Assembly: GCF_042654345.1 (NCBI RefSeq)
Contig: NZ_JBHSGB010000017.1
Location: 62,001 to 126,000, forward strand
Reading direction: 5' to 3'
Length of the DNA stretch: 64,000 nucleotides
Source: Pararheinheimera marina
GTDB taxonomy: Bacteria; Pseudomonadota; Gammaproteobacteria; Enterobacterales; Alteromonadaceae
This document shows, one piece after another, positions 17,840-26,243 of this stretch. Below the pieces are notes generated by a model. It was not told the DNA's origin. It did no database searches and saw only the letters and a program-made list of their open reading frames with translations. Each line of letters opens with the position of its first letter. Position 1 is the stretch's first letter. Made by a program: the position numbers and the translations under genes.

Positions 17840-18501
17840 ACAAATAAACGTCTGAACAACAGCAGCTGAAACAACAGCACAAAGGCCGCTGCGCCGCTAA
17901 AAAGTGCCCAATAAAACCAAGGGCGGGATAACGGCAACTCAGCTGGGCTCGGTGCCTGCAAAAAGCGCAGCGCAAAAGGCGATAACAGCTTGGCCTGCTG
18001 CAATTCGACTGCCATTTGTGTATCGGCAACCTGCTGTAACTGTTGCTCGCGCTGAGCAATAAAGGCTTGTTGCAGACGCTGATCCCACAACTGCACCAAC
18101 TGCTGCAACAGCTCCGTTGCCTGACCCGCCTGCTCACTGGTCATTCGCAGTTCCAGCACATTGCCACGGCGTTTATGTTCGAAACTAAGTTGCTCAGGTT
18201 TAGCCTGCAGCGCTGCCCATAAATCGGCAGATTTGAGCTGCACCAGAGCCCGGCTCATTTCATCGGCAGCTGCGCCGCCAACATTGGCTGGGTTGTTGTC
18301 TGTTGGCGCATCACGCCTGGCCAGTCGTTCAGCCTGCCAGTCGGTCAGGGTCAGCACCGCTGTGCTGCGATACAGAGGCGCAAGCAAAGAGGCTAACAGC
18401 GCGGCGGCCACTGCACACAACAGTGCACTGGCCAACAGCAGCAGGCCGCGCTCGCGCAACAGCCTCAGGCTTTGCAGCATAAAATCACTGGAGTTGTTCA
18501 T
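17827..18501 (-). CDS. Short Wzz-type chain-length determinant
   Basis: This 224-residue protein has the polysaccharide co-polymerase layout. An N-terminal membrane helix lies at about residues 19-41 and is followed by YRSTAVLTLTDWQ. A Gln-rich periplasmic coiled region lies at about 80-175. A Pro-containing segment (QAPSPAELPLSRP) precedes a C-terminal membrane helix at about 195-215. Wzz proteins set polymer length with Wzy. It is clearly shorter than classical Wzz (about 325-350 residues), mostly through a reduced periplasmic part. It overlaps the glycosyltransferase upstream by four bases (ATGA) and the Wzy-like gene downstream by 13. Confidence 0.78.
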   Translation of the reverse strand: MNNSSDFMLQSLRLLRERGLLLLASALLCAVAAALLASLLAPLYRSTAVLTLTDWQAERLARRDAPTDNNPANVGGAAADEMSRALVQLKSADLWAALQAKPEQLSFEHKRRGNVLELRMTSEQAGQATELLQQLVQLWDQRLQQAFIAQREQQLQQVADTQMAVELQQAKLLSPFALRFLQAPSPAELPLSRPWFYWALFSGAAAFVLLFQLLLFRRLFVCKA

Positions 18502-19400
18502 TTGCCGGAAAAGAGTCCTTTAATGCCTTTGGTCAACAGCTGCTGACGCAGTTTGATCAGCCAGTGTAGCTTTTGTTTCAGGTAGTAACGGATTTTGGTG
18601 CCCCACAGGCCATAGCGGCAGAAGAACAGCAACGCAGGGAAACTCAGCTTCTGCTGCTCCATCACCAAACGGTAAAACAACTGGTTTTGTTTGTTGCGCT
18701 CATTCATCAGCGGCAGGTGTTTTTCCATAAAGTAACTTTGTGCCGCCAGCCGTTTCGGCGACGTGGTAATACGGCCCAGTTCATGGCCGACATGAACCAC
18801 ATAGGTGGCTTCGGCCAGGCGCAGCGCTTTGCCATAGGCAGCAACTAAACGGATCCACATGTCGTAATCCTGAAAGGCAGCCAGCTGCACGTCAAAACCG
18901 CCCTGTGCCAGCATCCGGGCGCGTTTCACCAGCACCTGATTGGACAGCACATGCACGTCGAGCAATTCCGCCAGGCCGATTTGCGCCTGGTCCGGATACA
19001 ACTGTTTGCGGTGACTGCCATAGTCCCAGAAATAACTGGAGCAGACAAAAGCAAACTGGTCATCGTAGGCCTGGTACAACGAACTCAGCCGGTTGGGCAG
19101 AAATTCGTCGTCATCGTCGATGCCGGTGACAAACTCACCTTTGGCCTCGGCAATGGCCAGATTGCGCGCAGCACAGGCGCCCTGCCCGCTGGCCTGCCGG
19201 AACAACCGCACCCGCGGGTCGGTTCCATAACGCTGGTTCAACACCGCCCAGGTGTCATCCCTGGACGCATCATCAACCACCAGCAATTCAAGATTCGGAT
19301 AGTCCTGCGCCAACACAGAGTCAATGGCCCGCTGTGACATCTCGGCCCTGTTGTAGGTTGGCATATACACACTGATTAATGGCAGCTCGGTTTTATTCAC
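18498..19400 (-). CDS. Family 2 glycosyltransferase
   Basis: This 300-residue GT2 enzyme opens with ISVYMPTYNRAEMSQRAIDSVLAQDYPNLE, the nucleotide-binding pattern of GT-A fold enzymes, then VVDDASRDDTW. A metal-binding Asp cluster, GIDDDDEFLPNRL, is near residue 95. It probably adds a sugar to the undecaprenyl-linked repeat unit on the cytoplasmic face. The C-terminus is rich in basic and aromatic residues, consistent with membrane association. The start is a GTG. Sugar specificity cannot be assigned. It lies about 100 bases after the WecG-type gene. Confidence 0.88.
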   Translation of the reverse strand: MNKTELPLISVYMPTYNRAEMSQRAIDSVLAQDYPNLELLVVDDASRDDTWAVLNQRYGTDPRVRLFRQASGQGACAARNLAIAEAKGEFVTGIDDDDEFLPNRLSSLYQAYDDQFAFVCSSYFWDYGSHRKQLYPDQAQIGLAELLDVHVLSNQVLVKRARMLAQGGFDVQLAAFQDYDMWIRLVAAYGKALRLAEATYVVHVGHELGRITTSPKRLAAQSYFMEKHLPLMNERNKQNQLFYRLVMEQQKLSFPALLFFCRYGLWGTKIRYYLKQKLHWLIKLRQQLLTKGIKGLFSGK

Positions 19401-19502
19401 TGCAACACCCTGTTGTAATTTTTACCCTTGGTCCCTGAAGCTGCAGCAGCATTTACTGCACTGCGGCTTGCCCCGCAACCTCAGTCGACCAGGTTATCTG
19501 CT

Positions 19503-20228
19503 TCAGACCTTGTGCGTCAGGTAACGCCAGACAAAGGTCACCAGGTTCATCTGACGACCAATACGGGACGGCTGTGACAACAATCGATACGCCCATTCCA
19601 GATGCAATTTGCACCACAGTGCCGGCGCCCGTTTTACATGGCCGGTAAATACGTCATAAGTGCCGCCGACGCCCATATAATAGGCGTCAGGCAATTGCTG
19701 CTGGCACTTGCCAATAAATTGTTCCTGACGCGGCGATCCCATCGCCACAGTGACCATCTTGGCGCCACTGGCGGCAATGCGCTCTATCAGTGCGTCTTCG
19801 TCTTTAAAATAACCGTCCTGCGAATCCATCACCTGCACGCCCATGGCTTGCAGTTTGGCCACAGTTTCCTGCAGCACTTGTGGTTTGGCACCGACTAAAA
19901 ACACCGGCGTTTTGGTCTGCGCAGCCTTGGCCATCAGTTCCTGCCACAGCTCACAGCCGGGGATACGTTTGACTTTGCGTTTCAGTTTACGGCGCATCAC
20001 TTTCACCACGCCCATACCATCGGCATAACGGATATCAGCCTGATTCAGCAGTTGCATCAACTGAGGGTTTTTACCGGCGGCAATCACTTTTTCCGGGTTC
20101 ATCGCAATCGCAGAGCCGGCGAAGACGGTGCCATCATCGTGAACGATGTAATTCACCAACTCCGGCATGTCGGCAAACGCCATCACACCAATCCCCCCCA
20201 CCTGCACCACCTCGGGTTGCTGCACCAT
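19503..20228 (-). CDS. WecG/TagA/CpsF family glycosyltransferase (GT26)
   Basis: This 241-residue GT26 enzyme shows ADGMGVVKVMRRK, GCELWQELMAKAA, VFLVGAKPQVLQE and the signature VTVAMGSPRQEQFI, which marks the family active site. WecG of E. coli transfers ManNAcA from UDP-ManNAcA to lipid-linked GlcNAc; TagA transfers ManNAc. The presence of wecC and wecA nearby favours the WecG reaction, but this is context inference. The ATG has an AGAGGAA site upstream. Confidence 0.87.
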   Translation of the reverse strand: MVQQPEVVQVGGIGVMAFADMPELVNYIVHDDGTVFAGSAIAMNPEKVIAAGKNPQLMQLLNQADIRYADGMGVVKVMRRKLKRKVKRIPGCELWQELMAKAAQTKTPVFLVGAKPQVLQETVAKLQAMGVQVMDSQDGYFKDEDALIERIAASGAKMVTVAMGSPRQEQFIGKCQQQLPDAYYMGVGGTYDVFTGHVKRAPALWCKLHLEWAYRLLSQPSRIGRQMNLVTFVWRYLTHKV

Positions 20229-20255
20229 AAAATTCCTCTGCCCGCAGGCGTGTTG

Positions 20256-21308
20256 TTAATCGTTGTCTTGTAGCAAGCGCAGATAAAGCTGCTGCACCTG
20301 CAGTGCAACCTGACTGACCACAGCGGGCATCGCCTGCGCTCGTCCGACCTGTTGCAATGCCTGATAGTTTGAGGCGGATAAACTTAATAGCTGCTGAATT
20401 TTTTCCAGCAACACCGCGTCCAGTCTGGCTTCATCCTGTTGTGGCACTATCCATTCGGGCCTGTCCGCCAGTTGCTGCAACGAACCGTCAGTTTGGGTGG
20501 CAATCACCGGGGTGTAACAGGCCATGGCTTCGGTCATCACCAGACCAAAAGATTCATTGCGCGACAAACTTAAAAAGCAGCGCGAGCGCTGATACAAGGC
20601 TTTTAATTCATCACTGTTTTTCGGCCCAAGTAACTGCACATTCGGGTAGGCCTGAATGGCTTGCTCCAGCCGGGACTGGTAGGGCCCTTTGCCCACCAGC
20701 GCCAACCGGTAGCCGGCCAGCGCTGGCAACAGCCGGATCAACCGGTCCATGCCTTTGTTCTGGTCCAAAGAACCGACATAGAGCAGATCAATATCTTTTT
20801 GCTCACGGCTTAAAAACTCAGTCTGGGCAAAGGTAGCATCAATGCCAGCGGCAATTACCGGCGCATCATCCGGCGCCTGCCAGGCCCGCGCTTTCAGCGG
20901 CCTGCTGCTGTAAACCCATTGATCCACCCAGCGGCTGCACCAGCGGTACAAGGCCGAAAAGGGTTCGTAATAATAGATATCGCTACCGTGGCAGGTCACC
21001 ATAATTTTTACCTTGGGGTTGCGCAGCACCTTGTAGACAATGGCCAGATAAATGGTCGGATAAAAGAAGTGCACATGCAGCAAATCCAGTTTTTGCCGGC
21101 TCAGCACAAAGCGCCAGACAAACTGCAGAAACAACACCGGGTATTTCAGCAGGCGGTTGATACGGGAATCGGAGTGCCAGCTCATATAAAAATACTGCAC
21201 CGGCAGCAAGGCCGACAGCGCCTGCATTTGGGTGCGGACAAACTGCCCCTGAAAAGGCGCTGACGCTTTGGGTCCCATATTGGTCAGAATTAAAATACGC
21301 GGGTCCAA
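20256..21308 (-). CDS. Family 4 glycosyltransferase
   Basis: This 350-residue GT-B enzyme has an N-terminal acceptor domain starting ILILTNMGPKASAPFQGQFV and a C-terminal donor domain with YVGSLDQNKGMDRLI (about residue 190). The E-x7-E motif ESFGLVMTE is near residue 255. It transfers a nucleotide-activated sugar with retention; donor and acceptor are unknown. The start is TTG at 21308, supported by GAGGG seven bases upstream. It is the first gene of the leftward operon and faces wecA across 247 bp. Confidence 0.87.
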   Translation of the reverse strand: MDPRILILTNMGPKASAPFQGQFVRTQMQALSALLPVQYFYMSWHSDSRINRLLKYPVLFLQFVWRFVLSRQKLDLLHVHFFYPTIYLAIVYKVLRNPKVKIMVTCHGSDIYYYEPFSALYRWCSRWVDQWVYSSRPLKARAWQAPDDAPVIAAGIDATFAQTEFLSREQKDIDLLYVGSLDQNKGMDRLIRLLPALAGYRLALVGKGPYQSRLEQAIQAYPNVQLLGPKNSDELKALYQRSRCFLSLSRNESFGLVMTEAMACYTPVIATQTDGSLQQLADRPEWIVPQQDEARLDAVLLEKIQQLLSLSASNYQALQQVGRAQAMPAVVSQVALQVQQLYLRLLQDND

Positions 21309-21485
21309 CTAAGCCCTCTTTCCTTGTGTTGTTAAATCGTTGATTTCGCCACTAACCAGTTGATAGATAGTAGATATTTTGGCCAGCAGCCCAGGCTTTA
21401 GCGCTCGGCCTGCCGAATAGATCGCATTAGAGCATTTTTTTAAACCAAAGTCGTTATGCCGGATAAGATTCTCCGTCAGCGCCGA

Positions 21486-21514
21486 TAGTCAGCCAGAAAA
21501 AACTCCCCTATAAT
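21486..21514 (+). promoter_or_regulatory. Candidate promoter of the wecA operon
   Basis: TAGTCA (21486-21491) and a perfect TATAAT (21509-21514) are separated by 17 bases and lie 42 bases before wecA. The divergent leftward promoter should also lie in 21309-21485, but I cannot place it with confidence. Confidence 0.6.
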
Positions 21515-21555
21515 CAGGCCAGTTTCGGCTGGATCAGCTGCTCTGCGGACTTTGT

Positions 21556-22623
21556 ATGACCGATCATCTACAGTTATTCATCACCACCTTTGTTATCACC
21601 CTGCTAGCCATTTTCCTGATGATCCCCATCGCCAATAAAATCGGCCTGGTGGACAAACCTGCAGGCCGCAAACAACACGTTGGCGCCGTGCCACTGATTG
21701 GCGGCATCTGCGTCTTTACCGGTGTGGCCCTGACCTTAAGCTGGTATGGCTTGCCGGAGAATGTGCATTACTACTACCTGCTGTGCGGCGGCATTATTGT
21801 GCTGCTTGGGGTCTTTGATGACTTCTACGATTTAAGCGTCAAACTGCGGCTGGTGGTGCAATTGCTGGTCGGTGCCACCATGGTGTATGGCCTTGGGCTT
21901 TATGTCAGTAACCTCGGCAATCTGTTTGCACTGGGTGACGTCAGCCTGAGTTACATCGGTATTCCTTTTACTCTGATTGCGGTGATCGCCGCCATTAACG
22001 CCTTTAACATGATTGACGGCATCGACGGTCTGGCCGGTATGATGGCGGGCGTCAGCTTTGTGTCCGTGACGCTGATGATGGGCGTCGGCGGCCAGCTGGA
22101 TCACGCGCTGTTACCGATGATACTGGTGTTTGCACTGATCCCCTACCTGCTGTTTAACCTGGATGTGGTGGGCAAAGGCAAAGGCAAGATTTTTATGGGT
22201 GATGCCGGATCAATGCTGATTGGCCTCACCGTGATTTGGTTGCTGATCATCGGCACCCAGAGCGACAGCGCCAGCTTCCGTCCTATTACTGCGCTGTGGG
22301 TGATTGCAGTACCACTGATGGATATGGTGGCCATTATGCTGCGCCGGATCCGTAAGGGGCAGTCGCCCTTTAAGGCCGACCGCGAACACCTGCACCATAT
22401 TTTCCTGCGGCTTGGCCTGAATTCCCGCCAGGCACTGGTGGTGATCACCAGTTTCTCCTGCATGCTCGCCACCATTGGCGTGATTGGCGAGTACCTGATG
22501 GTGCCAGACCTGATTATGCTGCTGTTGTTCCTTGCCGTATTCAGTGCTTATTCATACGGCCTGCAACATATTTGGCGCATTATCCGTGCGCTGAGACGTT
22601 ATCAGAACAAAGGCTCTGGTTAA
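21556..22623 (+). CDS. wecA: Undecaprenyl-phosphate GlcNAc-1-phosphate transferase WecA
   Basis: This 355-residue polytopic enzyme starts glycan assembly by moving GlcNAc-1-P from UDP-GlcNAc to undecaprenyl phosphate. Family motifs are all visible: LVDKPAGRKQHVGAVPLIGG, the Asp cluster GVFDDFYDLSVKLRL, NAFNMIDGIDGLAG, FMGDAGSMLIG, and the cytoplasmic DREHLHHIFLR His motif. About 11 membrane helices are expected and the length is close to E. coli WecA (367). It leads the rightward glycan operon and is followed after seven bases by a flippase gene. Confidence 0.93.
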   Translation: MTDHLQLFITTFVITLLAIFLMIPIANKIGLVDKPAGRKQHVGAVPLIGGICVFTGVALTLSWYGLPENVHYYYLLCGGIIVLLGVFDDFYDLSVKLRLVVQLLVGATMVYGLGLYVSNLGNLFALGDVSLSYIGIPFTLIAVIAAINAFNMIDGIDGLAGMMAGVSFVSVTLMMGVGGQLDHALLPMILVFALIPYLLFNLDVVGKGKGKIFMGDAGSMLIGLTVIWLLIIGTQSDSASFRPITALWVIAVPLMDMVAIMLRRIRKGQSPFKADREHLHHIFLRLGLNSRQALVVITSFSCMLATIGVIGEYLMVPDLIMLLLFLAVFSAYSYGLQHIWRIIRALRRYQNKGSG

Positions 22624-22630
22624 GACACCC

Positions 22631-23947
22631 GTGGTTAAATTACTGAAAAAACTGGCACAGGCCAGAGCTGTCGCACTGGTCGGCGAACGCTTAATCCGTT
22701 TAGGCGCAGCCGCTGTGGTGACGGTGATCGTGGCACAGATGCTGGGCCCTTCTGCAACCGGCTATTATGCCGTGGTGATGACCTGGAGCGCCTTTCTGGC
22801 GCCACTGGCCAACCTCGGCATGAATAACCTGGTGCAAAAACAAGTGCAGGCCGCTCCGAGCCAGAGCGATGGGTCCGCCATTTTATTTACTGCTGTCTGG
22901 CTCAGGCTGGGTGCCGGAGTGCTGTTTGGCGCCCTGATGTGGTCAGGCTTCGCCTGGTACCTGCCTGCCGAATTTGACCCTTATTTGCCAAGCGTCGCCG
23001 CCCTTTTTGCCGGCCAGCTGTTTATCGCCTTTATTCTGTTTGAATACCACGAAAACTACCAGGGCCGCTTTCGCACCCTGGCTTATGGCCGCCTTGGCAT
23101 TGCGATGATTTGTCTGGTCGCCAAACTCTGGGTGCTGTTTGCAGGCTACGGCATTGACGCGCTGTTTTGGGTGCTGGGTATTGAGTTCGCCGTCACAGGT
23201 CTGTATCAGTACCTGTTATTTTGCCGTCATAATAACGACTTCGGCCGTTTCTCCAAAGTGAAAGCGCGGCTGAAATGGACCAAAGAACTGGTGCAGCGCT
23301 CGTCCTGGTTGTGGATGTCCGGCATTTTGTCGGTGGTGTATTTACGCATCGACGTGGTGATGATTGAACGTTTGCTTGGCATTGAACAAACCGGCGTTTA
23401 CTCAGCCGTCAGTCGATTATCTGAACTCTGGTACGTGATCCCGGCCACACTGGCAGTACGTTATTATCCGGACTTACTTAAACAACATCAGGCCGACTGG
23501 AGCAGCTATTTACTGCTGCTGCGCAAGTACTGTGGTTATTTTCTTGGCATGGCGCTCACCATTGCGCTGCTGATGTTTGTACTGGCGCCGCCTTTGGTGC
23601 CGCTGGTGTTTGGCGACGCCTTTATCGCCGGGGTGCCAGTGCTGCAAATTCATATCTGGGCCGGTGTGTTTATATTTGTGCGCTACCTCATCAGCCAGCA
23701 TTTAGTGATCACCGGCCAGGAGCCTTTGTCGCTGGCCAGCCATGGCGTCGGTGCTGTGCTGAACGTGCTGCTGAATTTTTGGCTGATCCCACTGTACGGC
23801 CTGCAAGGCGCGGCCTGGGCAACATTGATTTCCTATGCCTACGCCTCGTTCTTTTTTCTGTTTTTCTCGCGCCGCTGCCGTGCTCATTTCTGGCAGTTAT
23901 GCAAAGTCCGGCTTGGCCAGACGCCAGTCAAGAGTGAACCTGTATGA
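22631..23947 (+). CDS. Second Wzx-type flippase
   Basis: This 438-residue MOP-superfamily membrane protein has many hydrophobic segments, an N-terminal ALVGERLIRLGAAAVVTVIVAQMLGPSATGYYAV and a central WLWMSGILSVVYLRIDVVMIERLLG typical of Wzx exporters. The start is GTG, seven bases after wecA. It overlaps the next gene by four bases (ATGA). It is distinct in sequence from the other flippase at 15349-16593, so the locus has two exporters. Confidence 0.85.
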   Translation: MVKLLKKLAQARAVALVGERLIRLGAAAVVTVIVAQMLGPSATGYYAVVMTWSAFLAPLANLGMNNLVQKQVQAAPSQSDGSAILFTAVWLRLGAGVLFGALMWSGFAWYLPAEFDPYLPSVAALFAGQLFIAFILFEYHENYQGRFRTLAYGRLGIAMICLVAKLWVLFAGYGIDALFWVLGIEFAVTGLYQYLLFCRHNNDFGRFSKVKARLKWTKELVQRSSWLWMSGILSVVYLRIDVVMIERLLGIEQTGVYSAVSRLSELWYVIPATLAVRYYPDLLKQHQADWSSYLLLLRKYCGYFLGMALTIALLMFVLAPPLVPLVFGDAFIAGVPVLQIHIWAGVFIFVRYLISQHLVITGQEPLSLASHGVGAVLNVLLNFWLIPLYGLQGAAWATLISYAYASFFFLFFSRRCRAHFWQLCKVRLGQTPVKSEPV

Positions 23948-24981
23948 AGAAACAACTGCAACAATTGCGACAAAAGCTGGACCGGGTTTTATTGCCTTAT
24001 GCCGCCAAAAGCCGGCTGGCCGCCACCTTGTATTATGCGTTTTTTAACCCGCATTTTCGTCGTGAACAGCATGCCACCGCTGCCGGTCGCCTGCACTATC
24101 ACCAGCACGAAGAAAGCAGCAGCATTGCCAGCGTCATTTTGCGCCGCAACATTCACCGGCTGGAAAAAGGCCTGAGCATGGTGCCACGCAAAGCCCTGTT
24201 TGCGCTGGATTATATTGACGAAACCCTGAACGCGCTGCAGAACCTGCTGCACGACCACCAGGCATTGGATTTGGTGTTGCTGAAATACTGCCACGATGTG
24301 CTGGACAGTTATTTTGCAGTCACCCAATGGCCGGATAACGCCAAACAACCTGCGCAGTTTGCTGCCTTACAGCAGCAAATCAAACCGCGTTTAAAGCATG
24401 GCCGGCTGGCCGCGCCTGCACCTTATGCAGAGCGGCCACGGGCGCCCATCAGTTATGACGATTTTTACACCTTGTGTCAGCAGCGCTGTTCGGTGCGCAC
24501 CTTTTTAAAACAGCCGGTGCCGCGTGCTGAGCTGGAAAAAGCCGTCAGTGCTGCCGCCCAGGCGCCCAGTGCCTGCAACCGTCAGCCATTTCGTTATATT
24601 GCCGCGACCGAAGGCGATATGCTGAACAAACTGGCCAATCTGCCGATGGGCACTGTCGGCTATGCCAATGGTATTCCTGCACTGCTGGCAGTGGTCGGTG
24701 ATTTAAGCGCCTACCCTTTTGAGCGCGACCGCCACGTGATTTATATCGATGCCAGTCTGGCCAATATGCAGCTGATGCTGGCACTGGAAACGCAGGGCCT
24801 GGCGTCCTGCTCCATCAACTGGCCTGATATTGAAAACTACGAAAAGAAAATTGCCAAACTGCTGAAATTACAGCCGTTTGAACGGGTGGTGATGCTGATA
24901 GCTGTCGGGTATCCGGACCCTGCCGCACTGATCCCACATTCCGAAAAGAAAACTGCCACGGAGCTTTTGTCTTATGTCTGA
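23944..24981 (+). CDS. Nitroreductase-family protein of a glycan operon
   Basis: This 345-residue protein has a long N-terminal region (about 1-165) with the conserved RRNIHRLEKGLSMVPRKALF. A nitroreductase domain follows from about 165, with QRCSVRTFLKQPVP, AAAQAPSACNRQPFRY and LETQGLASCSINWPD. The domain normally binds FMN and reduces a substrate with NAD(P)H. This extended form is usually found in surface-polysaccharide loci, often beside pyruvyl transferases; its substrate is not known. It overlaps the flippase upstream by four bases and the pyruvyl transferase downstream by eight, so the three are translationally coupled. Confidence 0.82.
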   Translation: MKKQLQQLRQKLDRVLLPYAAKSRLAATLYYAFFNPHFRREQHATAAGRLHYHQHEESSSIASVILRRNIHRLEKGLSMVPRKALFALDYIDETLNALQNLLHDHQALDLVLLKYCHDVLDSYFAVTQWPDNAKQPAQFAALQQQIKPRLKHGRLAAPAPYAERPRAPISYDDFYTLCQQRCSVRTFLKQPVPRAELEKAVSAAAQAPSACNRQPFRYIAATEGDMLNKLANLPMGTVGYANGIPALLAVVGDLSAYPFERDRHVIYIDASLANMQLMLALETQGLASCSINWPDIENYEKKIAKLLKLQPFERVVMLIAVGYPDPAALIPHSEKKTATELLSYV

Positions 24982-26179
24982 ATTACACCAGAACGATGCC
25001 GAGCGCTCATCGCGCCCACTGCTGGTCGAAATCAAAGGGGTGCAATTTCGCAACAAAGGCGCCTATTTAATGTTGCTGGCCTGCCTGCAAGGCCTGAAAA
25101 CATTGAACAACACCGAACTGGTGCTGTCGCCGGGCCCGAACCTGCCATACAAAGAGCGGGCTTTATTGGGTGCCTGGCAGAAACTGTCGTTTCGCCGCAA
25201 AGACCTGGACCTGACCGGTGCCTTAGGCAAACTGCCGGGCGCGTTACGCCGGGTATTACGCCGCTACGGCATCGTCACAGAACGCGATGTCGACGTGATC
25301 CTCGAAGCCAGTGGTTTTGCCTACGGCGACCAGTGGCCACTGCAGTTTTTGCAAAACACCGCCCGCGAAGTCAAACGTTTCCATCAGGCCGGTAAACCAT
25401 TTATTTTTATGCCTCAGGCCTTTGGTCCTTTTGCCAGCGCTGAAAGCCAGGCCGCTATGCGCGATATTATTCAGCATGCGGCACTGGTCTATGTGCGCGA
25501 TCCGGTGTCGCTGGAGCATGTTAAAGGCTGTGTCGACAGCCTGCCCGACACAGTACGGTTAACACCGGACTTTACCATTGGTCTTAAAGGCCACAGCAGC
25601 AGCGCCTTTCCACTGATTGACGGGCCTTTTGCTGCGCTTATTCCCAACAGCAAAGTGGTGTCCAAATTCAACCATGCCAATGCCGAAGCGCAGCGCACCA
25701 ACTATGTGGAAGCCTTTGCCGCCGCCGCCAATCAGTTGGTTGAGCTGGGTTATGCAGTGCTGTTAGTCAACCATGAAGGTGAAGAGGATCAGCGTCTTTG
25801 TGAAGAAATTGCCCGGCTGGCCCCTTGTGAAATCATCCGTATTGAAGATCCGCTGGCGGTAAAAGCCTTTATCGGCAATGCAAGCCTGGTGGTCAGTTCA
25901 CGCTTCCATGGCGCCATTAATGCGCTGAGTCAGGGCGTGCCTTGTATTGCCACCAGCTGGAGCCACAAGTACCACGCCATGATGGCGGATTTTGGCATGG
26001 GCGATTATTGTCTGGAGAAACTCTCTGCGGTCAGCCTGACACAAAAAATCAGCCAGCTGATGGCCGAACGCGAGCAGCTGAGCCCGGTGCTGGCCAGCAA
26101 CGCCGCCTCACTCAAGCATAAAAATCAGACCATGTGGCAAGGATTGTACAAAACGCTGGATAAGTATCTGGCGCGTTAA
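24974..26179 (+). CDS. Polysaccharide pyruvyl transferase family protein
   Basis: This 401-residue PS_pyruv_trans protein opens with LLVEIKGVQFRNKGAYLMLLACLQGL. Other landmarks are MPQAFGPFASAESQ, YVRDPVSLEHVKG and the C-terminal SSRFHGAINALSQGVPCIATSWSHKYHAMM, whose Arg-Phe-His-Gly core is a hallmark of the family. Members move a pyruvyl group from PEP to a sugar hydroxyl, forming a ketal that adds negative charge. It closes the wecA operon and is followed by a strong terminator. Confidence 0.88.
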   Translation: MSELHQNDAERSSRPLLVEIKGVQFRNKGAYLMLLACLQGLKTLNNTELVLSPGPNLPYKERALLGAWQKLSFRRKDLDLTGALGKLPGALRRVLRRYGIVTERDVDVILEASGFAYGDQWPLQFLQNTAREVKRFHQAGKPFIFMPQAFGPFASAESQAAMRDIIQHAALVYVRDPVSLEHVKGCVDSLPDTVRLTPDFTIGLKGHSSSAFPLIDGPFAALIPNSKVVSKFNHANAEAQRTNYVEAFAAAANQLVELGYAVLLVNHEGEEDQRLCEEIARLAPCEIIRIEDPLAVKAFIGNASLVVSSRFHGAINALSQGVPCIATSWSHKYHAMMADFGMGDYCLEKLSAVSLTQKISQLMAEREQLSPVLASNAASLKHKNQTMWQGLYKTLDKYLAR

Positions 26180-26191
26180 CTGACTGCCAAG

Positions 26192-26228
26192 GCAATAAAA
26201 AAACCGGCATCGCCGGTTTTTTTATTGC
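26192..26228. terminator. Bidirectional terminator after the pyruvyl transferase gene
   Basis: A perfect 17-bp stem has arms 26192-26208 and 26212-26228, with a CCGGC/GCCGG core and loop ATC. A7 and T7 runs flank the core. It separates the convergent wecA operon and uppP. Confidence 0.94.
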
Positions 26229-26243
26229 TGCATTGTAGTGCTG

